The position numbers and the translations under genes are program-made. 64,000 bases of DNA from Blepharisma japonicum (Eukaryota > Ciliophora > Heterotrichea > Heterotrichida > Blepharismidae), in the NCBI GenBank assembly GCA_949751835.1, contig CATKHK010000007.1, forward strand, positions 124,001-188,000, written 5' to 3'. The notes beneath the pieces are model-generated. The model was not told the DNA's origin. It made no database searches and saw nothing but the letters and a program-made list of their open reading frames with translations. This document shows positions 52,163 through 61,922 of the stretch, in pieces (the first letter of the stretch is position 1; each line of letters begins with the position of its first letter).

Positions 52163-52786
52163 TAGGGTTTAAATTTAAATTTTAAAAACTTTAATGCTGA
52201 AACTCATCAGCATTGCTCTCTTACTTTTATCGTCATGTAAACAAACTTATCTTGCTATCAATATCTAATGCTTTATCTCTATGAATTTATTTATTCCATT
52301 CTATAAATCTCCGCAAATGGAATGCAATTTCATGCACTTTAAATTTTATAATTATTTCATCTAACACACACACTTTTGCAAATCTAGTAGCAACCCACTC
52401 TATAATTATCATATAAATAACGATCATCAAGAACATAATCTCATCTTCTCTTATTCATCCGCACCCTTTATAACTGATATTTTGTTCCAAATGCCTTATA
52501 TTATGTGCTTCAGTTGTTATGTTAAAAGCAGCCTTGAGCCTGAATATGCAAGCAAGTGCTTGCTGGTAAGAGTTCAAATAATTTTACGAATTTCGCTTTA
52601 TGCATCCTTTTCTTTGTTAGTGACAAAAATAGCCTCGTTGATGTAAAAACTTCCCCTTCAATCTTCATTATGATACACTTCAAGCGTGAGCCATCATTTT
52701 CTTCATAATAATTCTCCCCTTAGATCCAAATTCTTAACTTACAAAATCTCACCACATCTGGCCATTTTACATCCATTTTGCACAAG
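52163..52786. other. About 620-bp insertion in the UBL array flank
   Basis: Right after the copy 5 start the usual flank breaks off (TTTTAGATACAAAATTAGG) and resumes at 52787 (AGGATAGAAAGCCATATTTA). The DNA between is not part of the array and is less AT-rich. On the minus strand around 52600-52735 a short frame reads WRKWWLTLEVYHNEDWRGSF followed by YINEAIFVTNKEKDA and a stop, which looks like a protein fragment but is not recognised. Imperfect AxATxAGG direct repeats at the junctions could be an old target duplication. No terminal inverted repeat is evident. Confidence 0.5.
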
Positions 52787-53289
52787 ATAATATCAGGATA
52801 GAAAGCCATATTTAATTCTATTGAAATAAAAATTAAATAGTGTATTTTTAAACTTTAGCAAACTAGCAACCATTCTAGTAACCTCTTTTCAAAATTGGAA
52901 AAGTAGTTTATTTTTTAATAAGTCGTTTAATAATGCAGGCAACTAACTATAATGATTGATTACATGATCATGAAAGTGTGTCACGCTAATTTATTAAAAT
53001 TAAATAATTTATACTGGCAAATTAAGAGTGTTGCTTTTTAAGCGACCTGTTTGAAGATGCGCCAAATGCATTCATAATTAGATGGAAATTGTAGAGGTCT
53101 GAGTTTGATAAGCTATAATATTTAATAAAATGCATATTAATAGAGCATCTGTGATTGTTTCCTTTCTCATTAAATAAAACTCATACGACCTAAAATATGT
53201 GCACACCTTGTGGTTATCGCTACTATTTTCTATTTTTCACATAATCTAAAGGCATAAGATCAATTAGTCTCTGAAGACAAACTTTTGAT
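52787..53289. repeat. Duplicated 5' flank displaced from UBL copy 5
   Basis: The ordered flank phrases reappear here: AGGATAGAAAGCCATATTTA, ACTTTAGCAAACTAGCAACC, TTTTCAAAATTGGAAAAG, AGCGACCTGTTTGAAGATGC and ATTAATAGAGCATCTGTGAT. They follow copy 5 only after the 52163-52786 insert, which shows that the insert came after the duplication of the unit. Confidence 0.68.
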
Positions 53290-53745
53290 ATTAGTCATTA
53301 ACATATTTCTATTCATAATCATATGAAGAATATCGATTGGACTAATTCCATAATCTTCAATACTATACCCATTTCTAGTAGCATCTTTGTTAAAGATAAA
53401 GCGTTGTTGCTTAATGAATGCCTGATAAATTATGGCAGAGTTTTTTAGTTGAAATATTGTATTACTGGAATCAATTTATATCTCATGATGATTGCTTCGC
53501 TCTGTGGCTATAATTTCCATTAATAAATCACTTCTAAGCCCCAAAAAAATGAATTGTTGATGCTTTGGATTTTATAGGAAATAAAATGTAGCATTTTCTA
53601 GTTGTCTTCTAGCAAAATTAATCGTTGCTGATCGATAAATATTCCTTATTTTTTCTTAAATTTTAATGATTATATTTCTATAATATCCTGAGACTTTTAC
53701 CTGAAATGTTGTAGTTCTTAGCATTGTATATATTTTTGCAAATTA
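53290..53745 (-). pseudogene. Decayed full-length UBL-UBL copy
   Basis: The minus strand carries scattered matches to the whole family in order: a start resembling the IYTMLRTTTF region, the QQRLILLE-like and LVMEIIATERSNHHEI phrases, then NKDATRNGYSIEDYGISPID near 53330. The frame is broken in several places and the ATG is lost. It lies 120 bases downstream of copy 6, so it is an eighth unit of the array, now dead. Confidence 0.7.
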
Positions 53746-53866
53746 ACTCAGAATCACGATAAATTGTTACTTTAAATTAGATAAATTAGAAAGATTTTAT
53801 TTATCGAATTTTAATTTCTAATTGGCTCAATCTAAGATGGTTTATGCATATTATTGATATATTATA

Positions 53867-54331
53867 TTAACATCTTTGCCTTAACTCGAATAAATAGAGA
53901 ATATCACCTGGACCAATTCCATAACTTTCAAGCGTATTATTGTTTTGAAGCCAATTGTTCCCAAAGTTCATTTTTTGGAGGCTAGCACGCTTGCCTACTA
54001 AATTGCTAGATAGTTCTATTAGATGTCGAATTGTGTCACTAGTATCAATACATATCTCAAGGTGATCGTTTTTCTCTGTGACTACAACTACTGTCATTAA
54101 TGCCCCACCTCTAAGCTCCAAAACTAAATGAAGAGTTGATTCTTTACGAATGTTATAGTCAGCTAAAGTCCGAAAGTTCTCTAATCTTTTTCCAGCATAA
54201 TTTAATTTTTGTTGATGTATATGAGTTCCTGATTTTTCTTGAATTTTTATTTTGACACTTTCTACAGTATCTCAAGATTCAACATCAAATGCTATTGTCT
54301 TCCCAGTGAGAGTTCTTACAAAAATCTGCAT
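53867..54331 (-). CDS. Ubiquitin-like UBL-UBL protein, copy 6 (closest to ubiquitin)
   Basis: From ATG at 54331 and one UGA Trp, the frame gives 154 residues. It starts [19 protein letters not shown], almost ubiquitin itself, followed by [40 protein letters not shown] and [15 protein letters not shown]. It is the only member keeping the LRGG diglycine, and a second ubiquitin-like fold follows at once, as in polyubiquitin. The second fold reads [20 protein letters not shown] and [18 protein letters not shown]. This copy shows that the family arose from head-to-tail ubiquitin. Whether it is cleaved after GG is unknown. Confidence 0.85.
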
Positions 54332-54534
54332 GTTAATAAATTTTTATGCTATCAGGATAGAAAAGCCATGCTTAACCAACAGTAGCAAATTAAGATAATT
54401 TTACTTTTCCAAACTTAAATCCTTTCTATTTATTTCCTTCAAAAATGAGAAAGCTATTTCAATATATTTAAATTAATCATTTGCAGGCTTACATGATTAA
54501 GAGCATTTTTTGTCATATATAAAAACAATAAATT

Positions 54535-54987
54535 ATGGAAAACTTAACTGATGAACAAATAGAAGAATTTCGTTTAGCATTCAAGCAATTTGATAAGAAC
54601 ATGGATGGACTAATAAGCCTAGGAGAGCTAGGAACTGCAATGAGAGCAATGGGGCATAACCCTACAGATATTGAACTTCAAGAAATGATTCAAGAGGTCG
54701 ATTCAGATAAAGACAATGCTATTAATTTTGATGAATTCGTTTTAATGATGCTAAAAACCATCAATGATGTTGAAACTGAAGAAAAAACTCTTGAAGCTTT
54801 CAAGGTCTTTGATAGAGATGGGTCTGGAGTTATAAGAGTTTCAGAACTCAAAAATATTATGATGAATTTGGGAGACCCAATTAATGAAGAAGAAGCTGAT
54901 GATTTATTAAGTCTGGCGTCTCAGGAAGACGGACTAATTGATTATATTGAATTTGTTAAAAGTATTTTTGGAAGAAGCACAAATTAG
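54535..54987 (+). CDS. Calmodulin-like EF-hand protein
   Basis: The 150-residue protein has the calmodulin length and four EF-hands: DKNMDGLISLGE (from residue 21), DSDKDNAINFDE, DRDGSGVIRVSE and ASQEDGLIDYIE. The first and third loops are complete, the second has unusual residues (DNA) and the fourth lacks its first Asp, so perhaps two or three bind Ca2+. The start MENLTDEQIEEFRLAFKQFD matches the calmodulin family. It is a divergent calmodulin or calmodulin-like sensor rather than canonical calmodulin. Confidence 0.9.
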   Translation: MENLTDEQIEEFRLAFKQFDKNMDGLISLGELGTAMRAMGHNPTDIELQEMIQEVDSDKDNAINFDEFVLMMLKTINDVETEEKTLEAFKVFDRDGSGVIRVSELKNIMMNLGDPINEEEADDLLSLASQEDGLIDYIEFVKSIFGRSTN

Positions 54988-55193
54988 AAGTCTTAAATGT
55001 ATGAAATTAATTCTGTCTTTAAAAGGATTTTATACTTTAGTTTAGTATTAATAATATTCATGAATTACATCAACTACATAAAATACATAATAAAAATTGC
55101 TTAATAATTCAAAATTAAATAATTTGGGCTCTTTTTCTGTTAAATTTATCACTAAAGTGCCTATTCTAATTATAAGATATTTTAGCTTAAGTT

Positions 55194-55673
55194 TTAGCTT
55201 GATTTATCTCCTCCAAGTGCTGCATCAATGAACCCTTCATGCTGCTTTAAGAAAGGAGACACAATATGATTGTAAACCCAAATAGCTCCAAGAGACTTAG
55301 GCCAGAAGAGCCACACAAGGACAATAAGCTTAATTGTGTGATAAAATGGAAACCAGAAGAACAAAATATCAATGAAGTGGTCCAAAAAGCTATAGCCTGC
55401 AAAGATAACCCAGTAAGTAAGCCATTGCTTGTCATCATCAGTTTCTTTAGATTCAATTGCTTTGAAGCTGACATAGGCTGGGTATAAAATTCCCACTACA
55501 TTCACCATCAAGCCTGAACAAATTCCAAAAAGGACAAGCATAAATGCAAAACCAATAAAGCCAATAGCTACATATGAAGCTGGGAGGCCTGATTTCTCAC
55601 TGATTTGCTTTACTAGTGGAACTGTTTGGAAGTGTTTAGTGAGGGAATCCAAATAGTCAGATTGTGCAGCCAT
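55194..55673 (-). CDS. REEP5/Yop1 (TB2/DP1/HVA22) ER-shaping protein
   Basis: The 159-residue protein has the TB2/DP1/HVA22 core: YVAIGFIGFAFMLVLFG, then GLMVNVVGILYPAYVSFKAI, KQWLTYWVIFAGYSFLDHF, FFWFPFYHTIKLIVLVWLFW and GAIWVYNHIVSPFLKQHEG. The paired hydrophobic hairpins insert into the cytoplasmic leaflet of the ER and curve it into tubules. Length and motif order are typical of REEP5/6 and Yop1. Confidence 0.95.
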   Translation of the reverse strand: MAAQSDYLDSLTKHFQTVPLVKQISEKSGLPASYVAIGFIGFAFMLVLFGICSGLMVNVVGILYPAYVSFKAIESKETDDDKQWLTYWVIFAGYSFLDHFIDILFFWFPFYHTIKLIVLVWLFWPKSLGAIWVYNHIVSPFLKQHEGFIDAALGGDKSS

Positions 55674-55745
55674 TTATTATTATGAGGGCGCAATGAATTA
55701 CAATAAATAGAATATAATACGTCATTTTGGATAAAATTAATTAGT

Positions 55746-57212
55746 TTATAATAATTTAGATCTGTAAGCGTAGCAACTTAGGCGACTTAAGCTTGAAATG
55801 CTGTCAAAAGATGGGTTACTATTAGAGATTTGCTGTTGAGTGGAGTCTGTTTCAGATTCTTTGTTGTGAGTTTCTTTATTTTGCAAAATATTTGTTTTAA
55901 AGAGGTCAGAAATATCAATTTTTTCGAATTTTAAATCGTTTGCAGAGTTTTCTACTATTTCTTCTTGCTCTTCATTTATAATATTTTCTTTATTACTTTG
56001 AGAGTTAAAAAACTTGCTTGTTTTTGTCTGCTTTTTTGTGTTTTCAATATACTGCACAATCGTTATAAAATCTGATTCATTCTTTTTTGGCTTTTTTTCA
56101 AATTTAATTGGTCCACTTTTTTCAAAATAATCTAAAATCTTTTTCCTCTTTAAAACTGACGATTCCTCTATCTCAAACATCTCTTTCGTAAGTGGGTGCA
56201 TTTTTCCTTGCGCGATTAATTGAGCTATTTTATCTTCTAACTTCTGGCCTAAAAATTCCAAATTTCCTGCACTTTTCAACACTTGTTCATCCATGTCATT
56301 TATATGAACCACTCTCTTATTAACAGGACAAAATACTTGATGATGCCGAAAAGAATACATTGCAGTCAAAAATTCTTTTTGATAATTTTCTCCAATATTA
56401 TTTACCTCTAATTTTATTTTGTACATAATTCTCGTAAGATCAGTTGTCTTCGAAATGATCTTATGAGCTGTTTTTATCCCAATACCTTTGAAATTTTTTA
56501 AATAGTCGCATCCAGCTAAAATACACATCATCATGAATTGTTCATGGCTCCATCTGGTGAAATTAAAAGTTGGGTGCTTATATAAGTTCTCCATGTTCAT
56601 TTCTTGAAGGATTCCATTACTTTCATATTTATATAAGACTTTTTGGCAGCCGAATACCAAGAGGTCAGAGTCTTCACTTATGGCAGCTGAAATATAGCCA
56701 ATTTTAAAGAGATAGGCTAGTTGGGCATCAGCTTCGTAGGGGGCTACGATGCATTCAATTTCGTATTTTTTAAGCTCTTTGATTAATTCAAATGCCATTG
56801 TAGGAGTAACGCTTATAGATTTTGCGAACTGCTTGTCAGCTTCTTTAAGGTTGCCGATCTTTAAAAGTTCATTTGCTTTTTCGAGGGCTTCTTTTCTTCC
56901 ATTTCTTCGAGTTTCATTAGTTTCTCCTTTCGCTGGCATTGGTGCCCCATCAAATACCATAACTGGTTCAATGCCTGCCTTTTTCAGATCAAGGGCTCTT
57001 CTAACACAATATTCGATATGCCTAATTTAATTTTACCGCTTAGTAGATCTTCCTTCGGCTAAGTCTTTTGAGCATGTAAAAACAGATTTATGAAGTCTAA
57101 TTTTGTTTTACCAGCAATAGCTATCTACTCCAATTCTTTGCCCTGAATATTCATCGATCCGCTTTTCAGTCATCAATGGCTTGAGAAGTTGCAATAGTCC
57201 TTGAATACCCAT
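55746..57212 (-). CDS. EXO1: Exonuclease 1 (EXO1)
   Basis: Two 15-nt introns (57097-57111 and 57022-57036) are needed. The spliced protein of 478 residues starts MGIQGLLQLLKPL and continues VDSYCWLHKSVF (the Trp is split by an intron as TG|A), then VFDGAPMPAKGETNETRR, EADAQLAYL, SEDSDLLVFG and CDYLKNFKGIGIKTAHKII. These are the XPG-N, XPG-I and helix-two-turn-helix motifs with the metal-binding Asp/Glu of EXO1, a 5'-3' DNA exonuclease and flap nuclease of mismatch and recombination repair. The C-terminal 180 residues are disordered and shorter than in animals. Without splicing only the part from 56960 would be found. Confidence 0.95.
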
Positions 57213-57328
57213 TTTCAAAATTAAACTTATAAATTGATGTGTTTTTATCCCAATTTTAAGTGAATATAGCTTGTTATTGAATTGCTGTTTTATCCACTTG
57301 AATTCTACTTTTAATTTTTATCTTAAAT

Positions 57329-58606
57329 ATGGGAGTTGATTTAATTTTCTTAGTGTGGCTTGGACTCTGTGGTCTCATCTATATACCTACCGGTGCATTG
57401 CTTTTCTGATGGTCACATACAAAGCCTATACGAAACCGTTCCCCATATATGGTCTCAATCATTCACTGGAGCAATTTTTTTGAGACTTGTGTATTTCTAA
57501 TTACCCTTTATTTGTATTTTCATGGAATCCACCACAACTTGACCTTAGAAATTATTTTTCAAACTTTGCAAACACTGCTTCATTGCTCATTCATTATTCC
57601 TTATCTGCTTAGGTGCTATCGTATTTATTTTGTTTTCCACTTAGAAAAAGGTTGGGATGAGAATGACAGCAAATTCAGGAAAAATCTGCATAAAGCGTCT
57701 CAAAAATGACTATTCAAAATATATTGCATATCTATGGTCCCTGTAATTATATTTGCATCCTTTAACTTTATTATCCCTGGATTTCATGGCTATTTCCCAA
57801 CTTCTTATTATGAAAGAAATGCTACAGAGAATTCAATCACAGAGATGGCTTATCTTTTTATCCTTTTTGTTGAGGAATTAGCATTTGTGTTCTTTGTGTA
57901 TGCATTAAAAAACGTAAATGACGACTATAAAATGACAAGAGAAGTCACAATAGTTTGCTTGCTGTGGACGTTAAATGGAATTGTATCAACAATTCCAAGC
58001 AAAACGATATGGATGATTGAAGGAACTATTAGGAATAATTTAATTATGCTATTGAGCTCCTTATATCCTGTTTTACTTGCAGTAAAAGGAGACTCTTTTG
58101 ACGATGTGATTACATTAGAAGTTTTACAATCTCTTGAGCTTATTTTACAGAATGAGCTTACATTAAATGCTTTTGAGAAAGCTCTTGCCAAAGAGATACC
58201 AAAATTGACTAAAATCCCATCTGCTCCTGAATATTTGCAGATTTGGCTTAAGTGTGAGTATTATCAAAACTACCCTTCTAATGGGCTGGAAAAAGAAATA
58301 ATAGCTACAGCTAAAACATTGTCACGCGTTCAAGCAAGTGATGTGGAGAATATCCAATTTGAAGTCTATAAAGTTTTAAGCCAGCTGCTTTTTCCATTAT
58401 TTAAAAAAACTAAAACTTATCAACATCTACTGAAAAATGTGGTCCATCAACAAATTTATACAAATCGAATACTGCAGACATCGTTTACTCTTGAATCTGA
58501 TTTTGAGTATTCAATTATGAGTCAAAGCTTTGACCTATTAGCAAGCCCCTCAGTCTACTCTCCGTCTCCATCTATCATTTCCCGAAATCCATCTGCATTT
58601 ATATAG
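57329..58606 (+). CDS. Seven-transmembrane protein with RGS domain
   Basis: Joining frames through UGA Trp gives 425 residues. Seven hydrophobic segments lie in the first 265 residues, for example LIFLVWLGLCGLIYIPTGAL, FFETCVFLITLYLYFHG, LLHCSFIIPYLL, VPVIIFASFNFIIPGF, YLFILFVEELAFVFFVYAL, IVCLLWTLNGIVSTI and LIMLLSSLYPVLLAV. The remaining part (about 275-395) is an RGS fold: LQSLELILQNELTLNAFEKA, APEYLQIWLKCEYYQNY and the FEVYKVLSQLLFPLFKKT helices. RGS domains speed GTP hydrolysis by heterotrimeric G-alpha. The combination resembles plant AtRGS1 in layout. Confidence 0.82.
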
Positions 58607-58687
58607 AAAATACACAATATACAGCATAATAATTAATAATTGATTTAATTACTGCAGCTAGTTTACACAATTATATTACAAAATGAT

Positions 58688-60820
58688 TTATACATATTCT
58701 TCAAGTTCTCTCATTATATCTCTTTTTTTAGCATGATACTCCTCAATCATTTTCTTTTGTTCTTCAGTTTTCTTTTTTCTTTTCATTTCAGCTTCTTGCT
58801 TAAACCTTTGCATTTTTTTATTTTCTTCTTCCTGTTGAAATTTTTTTGCTTCTTTATATGTGTTAACTAGTTTTTTCTGCTCATTTAGCAATTTTCTTTT
58901 TTTTGATTCTTCATTCTGCCTTTTTCTAAGCTCTTCATCTTCTTTGCGTTTTTCTTCTTCAAGCTTTTCAAGTTCTGCTTTAAACTTTTGCTTTCTGAAG
59001 CTTTCTATTTGAGCTAACTGTCCAAGTCTGGCTCGAATTTGTTTTAATTCTTTTTTTCTGGTTTCTTGCTCTTTTATTTCTTCTTCAACTCCATTGTCTT
59101 CGACAGCATACCCATGCATTTTATACCTGACATTTAATTTCTTTGGTAGGCTGTGTTGTTTTGGAATTCTAGATTCTAAGGAATTTGCAGTTGATCTATA
59201 TGTTGAATAATATGATGATGGAGGAGATCTTTTGTATTGAGAAGCTGGCATATGCTCACAAGGAGGAAATTGGCCACATTGAGAGCAAACTACTTTTCTT
59301 GAATGACCTACAGATGAGGGAGATATAACGCCAGTCACATTTGGGGAGAAGTCTGAGTATTTTCTGATTTTTTGAGAATTTGGAGTTTCATCTCTTCTAT
59401 GTTGGTTGCTTTCTTGAGTATCATACATTGGTGAGTTTAAATCAGAATCCTGATAAGTCATTTCTCCATCATTTACAAGCCCATTATGCTGTAATTCCAA
59501 TCTCAGCTTTTTATTTTCAACTTTTAATTTCTCCACTTCTTCAATTGTGTAAGTATTTGTTATTTTTTTCAGCTTCTGGTTCTCTTCTCTTAGCTCCCAT
59601 ATTTCTTTATTAAGCTCTTCTAGTCCACCTTTCCGCTTTAAATTTAAAATTGACTTTAGATGTTGGATTTCTCTTTGAAGTTTTAAAACAAGCTCGTCAT
59701 TTGTGGCGGAAATTTCATTTTTCTTGATTTTTACCATTACTTGTTTGGCTCGATCTGCAAATTTTAGAGTGCTTATCGTTTCTTCAGCATATCCAGCTGA
59801 TGGAGAAACTGTTGCAATTAGTATAGTTCTAGTGCTCACTCCTAAGGAATCTTGAAGAAGCCTTGTGAGTTTAGAATCTCGATAAGGAACATGTAAAGCA
59901 TTTCCTGTTCCTAAGCAAAAAATAACTTTTCCAAGCGCTGACAAAGATTTGTTGATTTTAGTTAATTCTTGAACATGTTCATGGGCCATAGTATTTTCTT
60001 TATCATACTTTTCAGACCCTGCTAAATCACAAAAATTTAATTTTCCTTTCTTAAGAACTCCTCGTTTATTTGCTTTATCTCTTTCCAAAAGTAGCTGGAA
60101 AATAGTATGGGACCTACTGCTATGATGGTTAAATCTAGTTTGTCTAACTGCTCTATTTCTATCCCCTTTCGCAAGTAGCATAAAGCAATCCTCCGCACTT
60201 TCTACCACAAATTCTGCAAGCCCTTCCACATAAATCCCATATATTTTGCTTTCCCTGATATTTAATGCTTTATCTCTTCTGGGATCTTGCAATAAATCAT
60301 AAATTTTTTCATTATAAATTTGTAAGAAACTTGAATAATAAGTAATTTCTTTTTCTTGAGTATTCTGAAAAAGCATAGCGATTGACTTAGGAATAATCCC
60401 TTGCTTTATTGGGTTATCTAATGGGTGATCAATACTTTCTAACTGACTTTTTCTTCGCTGTTTTCCATTCTCATAGTAAACTTGTGCAGCAGGGTTATTC
60501 ATTTCCCAGTCAGCCCCAAACATAGTGTAAGTTTTCCCTGAACCAGTTTGCCCATATGCGAATATCGTGCAATTAAATCCTTTTATGGTTTGTCCCAAAG
60601 CAGGAGAGACGAAATCGAAGATTTCGTCCTGTGAAGCTTCAGGTCGAAAAATTTTATTGTATGTGCTTGATATGTAATGTTCTCCATCACTGACTCTGAT
60701 TTCTTCGTTCTAAATAACGGTTACCTCGCCGAAGTATACAATTGTGTCTTGACTTCTGTCAATTGATAACAATGGGCGAACTCTAACAGCCACTTTGAGA
60801 TTCTCAGGAGATGATTCCAT
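58688..60820 (-). CDS. Kinesin motor protein with C-terminal coiled coil
   Basis: A 15-nt intron at 60710-60724 and ATG at 60820 give 705 residues. The N-terminal motor has the strand VAVRVRPLLS, P-loop AYGQTGSGKT (about 83-92), NHHSSRSH switch I, DLAGSEK switch II and NKSLSALGKVIFCLG, all intact, and ends near residue 370. A coiled coil (about 370-435), a low-complexity linker with CSQCGQFPPCEH and a long basic coiled coil (about 580-705) follow. The motor is N-terminal so it probably moves to plus ends. The subfamily is not clear. Confidence 0.94.
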
Positions 60821-60853
60821 TTTTATAAATAAAACTACTTAAAACCAAATTAA

Positions 60854-61522
60854 TTACTCTGAATATGCCCACAGCTTCATATTTTCTTTTATTATGCCTG
60901 CTAGTTTCTCAACCTCTTCATGCTCCTTGACTGGGTATTCAGCATTATTTATTGTATTTAAAGCTTGTTTTGCAACTTCAAGGGCTTTGATTTTGTTATC
61001 AAGGATTTCGTAATAGAAAACTGAAAAATTCAAAAGGGATCTGAGAAAAACGAGCTCATTGAGACAATAATTAGAAAATTCCATTACCTTTTGGTAGGCT
61101 AATAAGCTTTCTTCGGAAGCTTTAGAGTGCTCTTCTTCTGTGGAAACTTCAGCTATATAGCGGTATGCATCACCTATAAGCTTAAAAGCTCGGACTTTTT
61201 CTCTTTTCTCGTAAAGAAAAGGGAGCACTTTAATATCAATTAAATTGATAAGTCGCTGGCATTTTGCGATTATTTCTTTTGTGACTCTGGATTTGTAGAT
61301 TGTGTGGAGCAAAGGGAGATTTGTGGACTCTTTAGTTTGCTGAGAAAGGGTTCTTCATCCTTTTCGTGTGCTGGCTAGTACAAATCTAAAAGATTTCTCT
61401 AGGAGCTCTAAATGGCTGCTTATAATGGTTTCTTGCTTTTCCAGGTGGGTAAAAAGAAGTTCAAGTGTCTGCTCGTATCTCCCACATTTCAGGCCTAAGT
61501 CTGCCTTTTTCAAAATATCCAT
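60854..61522 (-). CDS. Divergent 14-3-3 protein
   Basis: From ATG at 61522 and one UGA Trp the frame gives 222 residues. Although divergent, the order of helices is that of 14-3-3: an N-terminal dimer helix (LKKADLGLKCGRYEQTLELL), a GWRTLSQQ element in place of SWRIISS, and AFKLIGDAYRYIAEVSTEEE with the conserved Arg-Tyr of the phosphopeptide pocket, followed by SLLAYQKVMEF and the FLRSLLNFSVFYYEIL helix. 14-3-3 dimers bind phosphoserine motifs. The family normally has 240-255 residues; the C-terminal tail is short. A standard-code reading would start at the internal codon at 61312. Confidence 0.82.
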
Positions 61523-61922
61523 TTTTATAATATAGGCATTAGCAGAAAGTTGGGGATCTTTATAAAGGAAATGGAGTGATTACTTTTTATTTGATTCAAG
61601 CCCATTAGGCGACAAAGATCTTGCTCTAGAGATCAGCATTTAGTGAGAGTACTCAAATATCGTTAGAGTCTAAAAATTTAAGTTTACTCTTTCCTCTGGA
61701 TTATAAAAATGCTGAGAAGACAAATTCTTAAGCCTTAAAATCATAAGTGTAAAGTTGATAAGTATTAATATATTGATATCAGCTGTGGCATAAAAAAATA
61801 ACTAGAATTAATCAATTTTAAGTATGATACTCTTTAATTATATTTTAAATAAACTGCATATTTTTAATTTGTATAAGAAGTTTTTTATAAAATTTAAAAA
61901 TTAATATTTATCTCGCATTAAA
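61523..61922. other. Intergenic region between divergent genes
   Basis: These 400 bases separate the divergent starts of the 14-3-3 and the armadillo-like gene. They are AT-rich beyond 61700. I see no open frame or repeat. Confidence 0.55.

Noticed and set aside
44575-54331. Reading the repeated minus-strand ORFs as a mobile element or CRISPR-like array
   Set aside because: The units encode ubiquitin-like proteins, vary in spacing and lack short identical repeats with unique spacers. They are duplicated host genes.
53867-54331. Copy 6 as a canonical polyubiquitin gene
   Set aside because: The second domain is not ubiquitin and many core residues of the first are changed, so it is a derivative and not a polyubiquitin gene.
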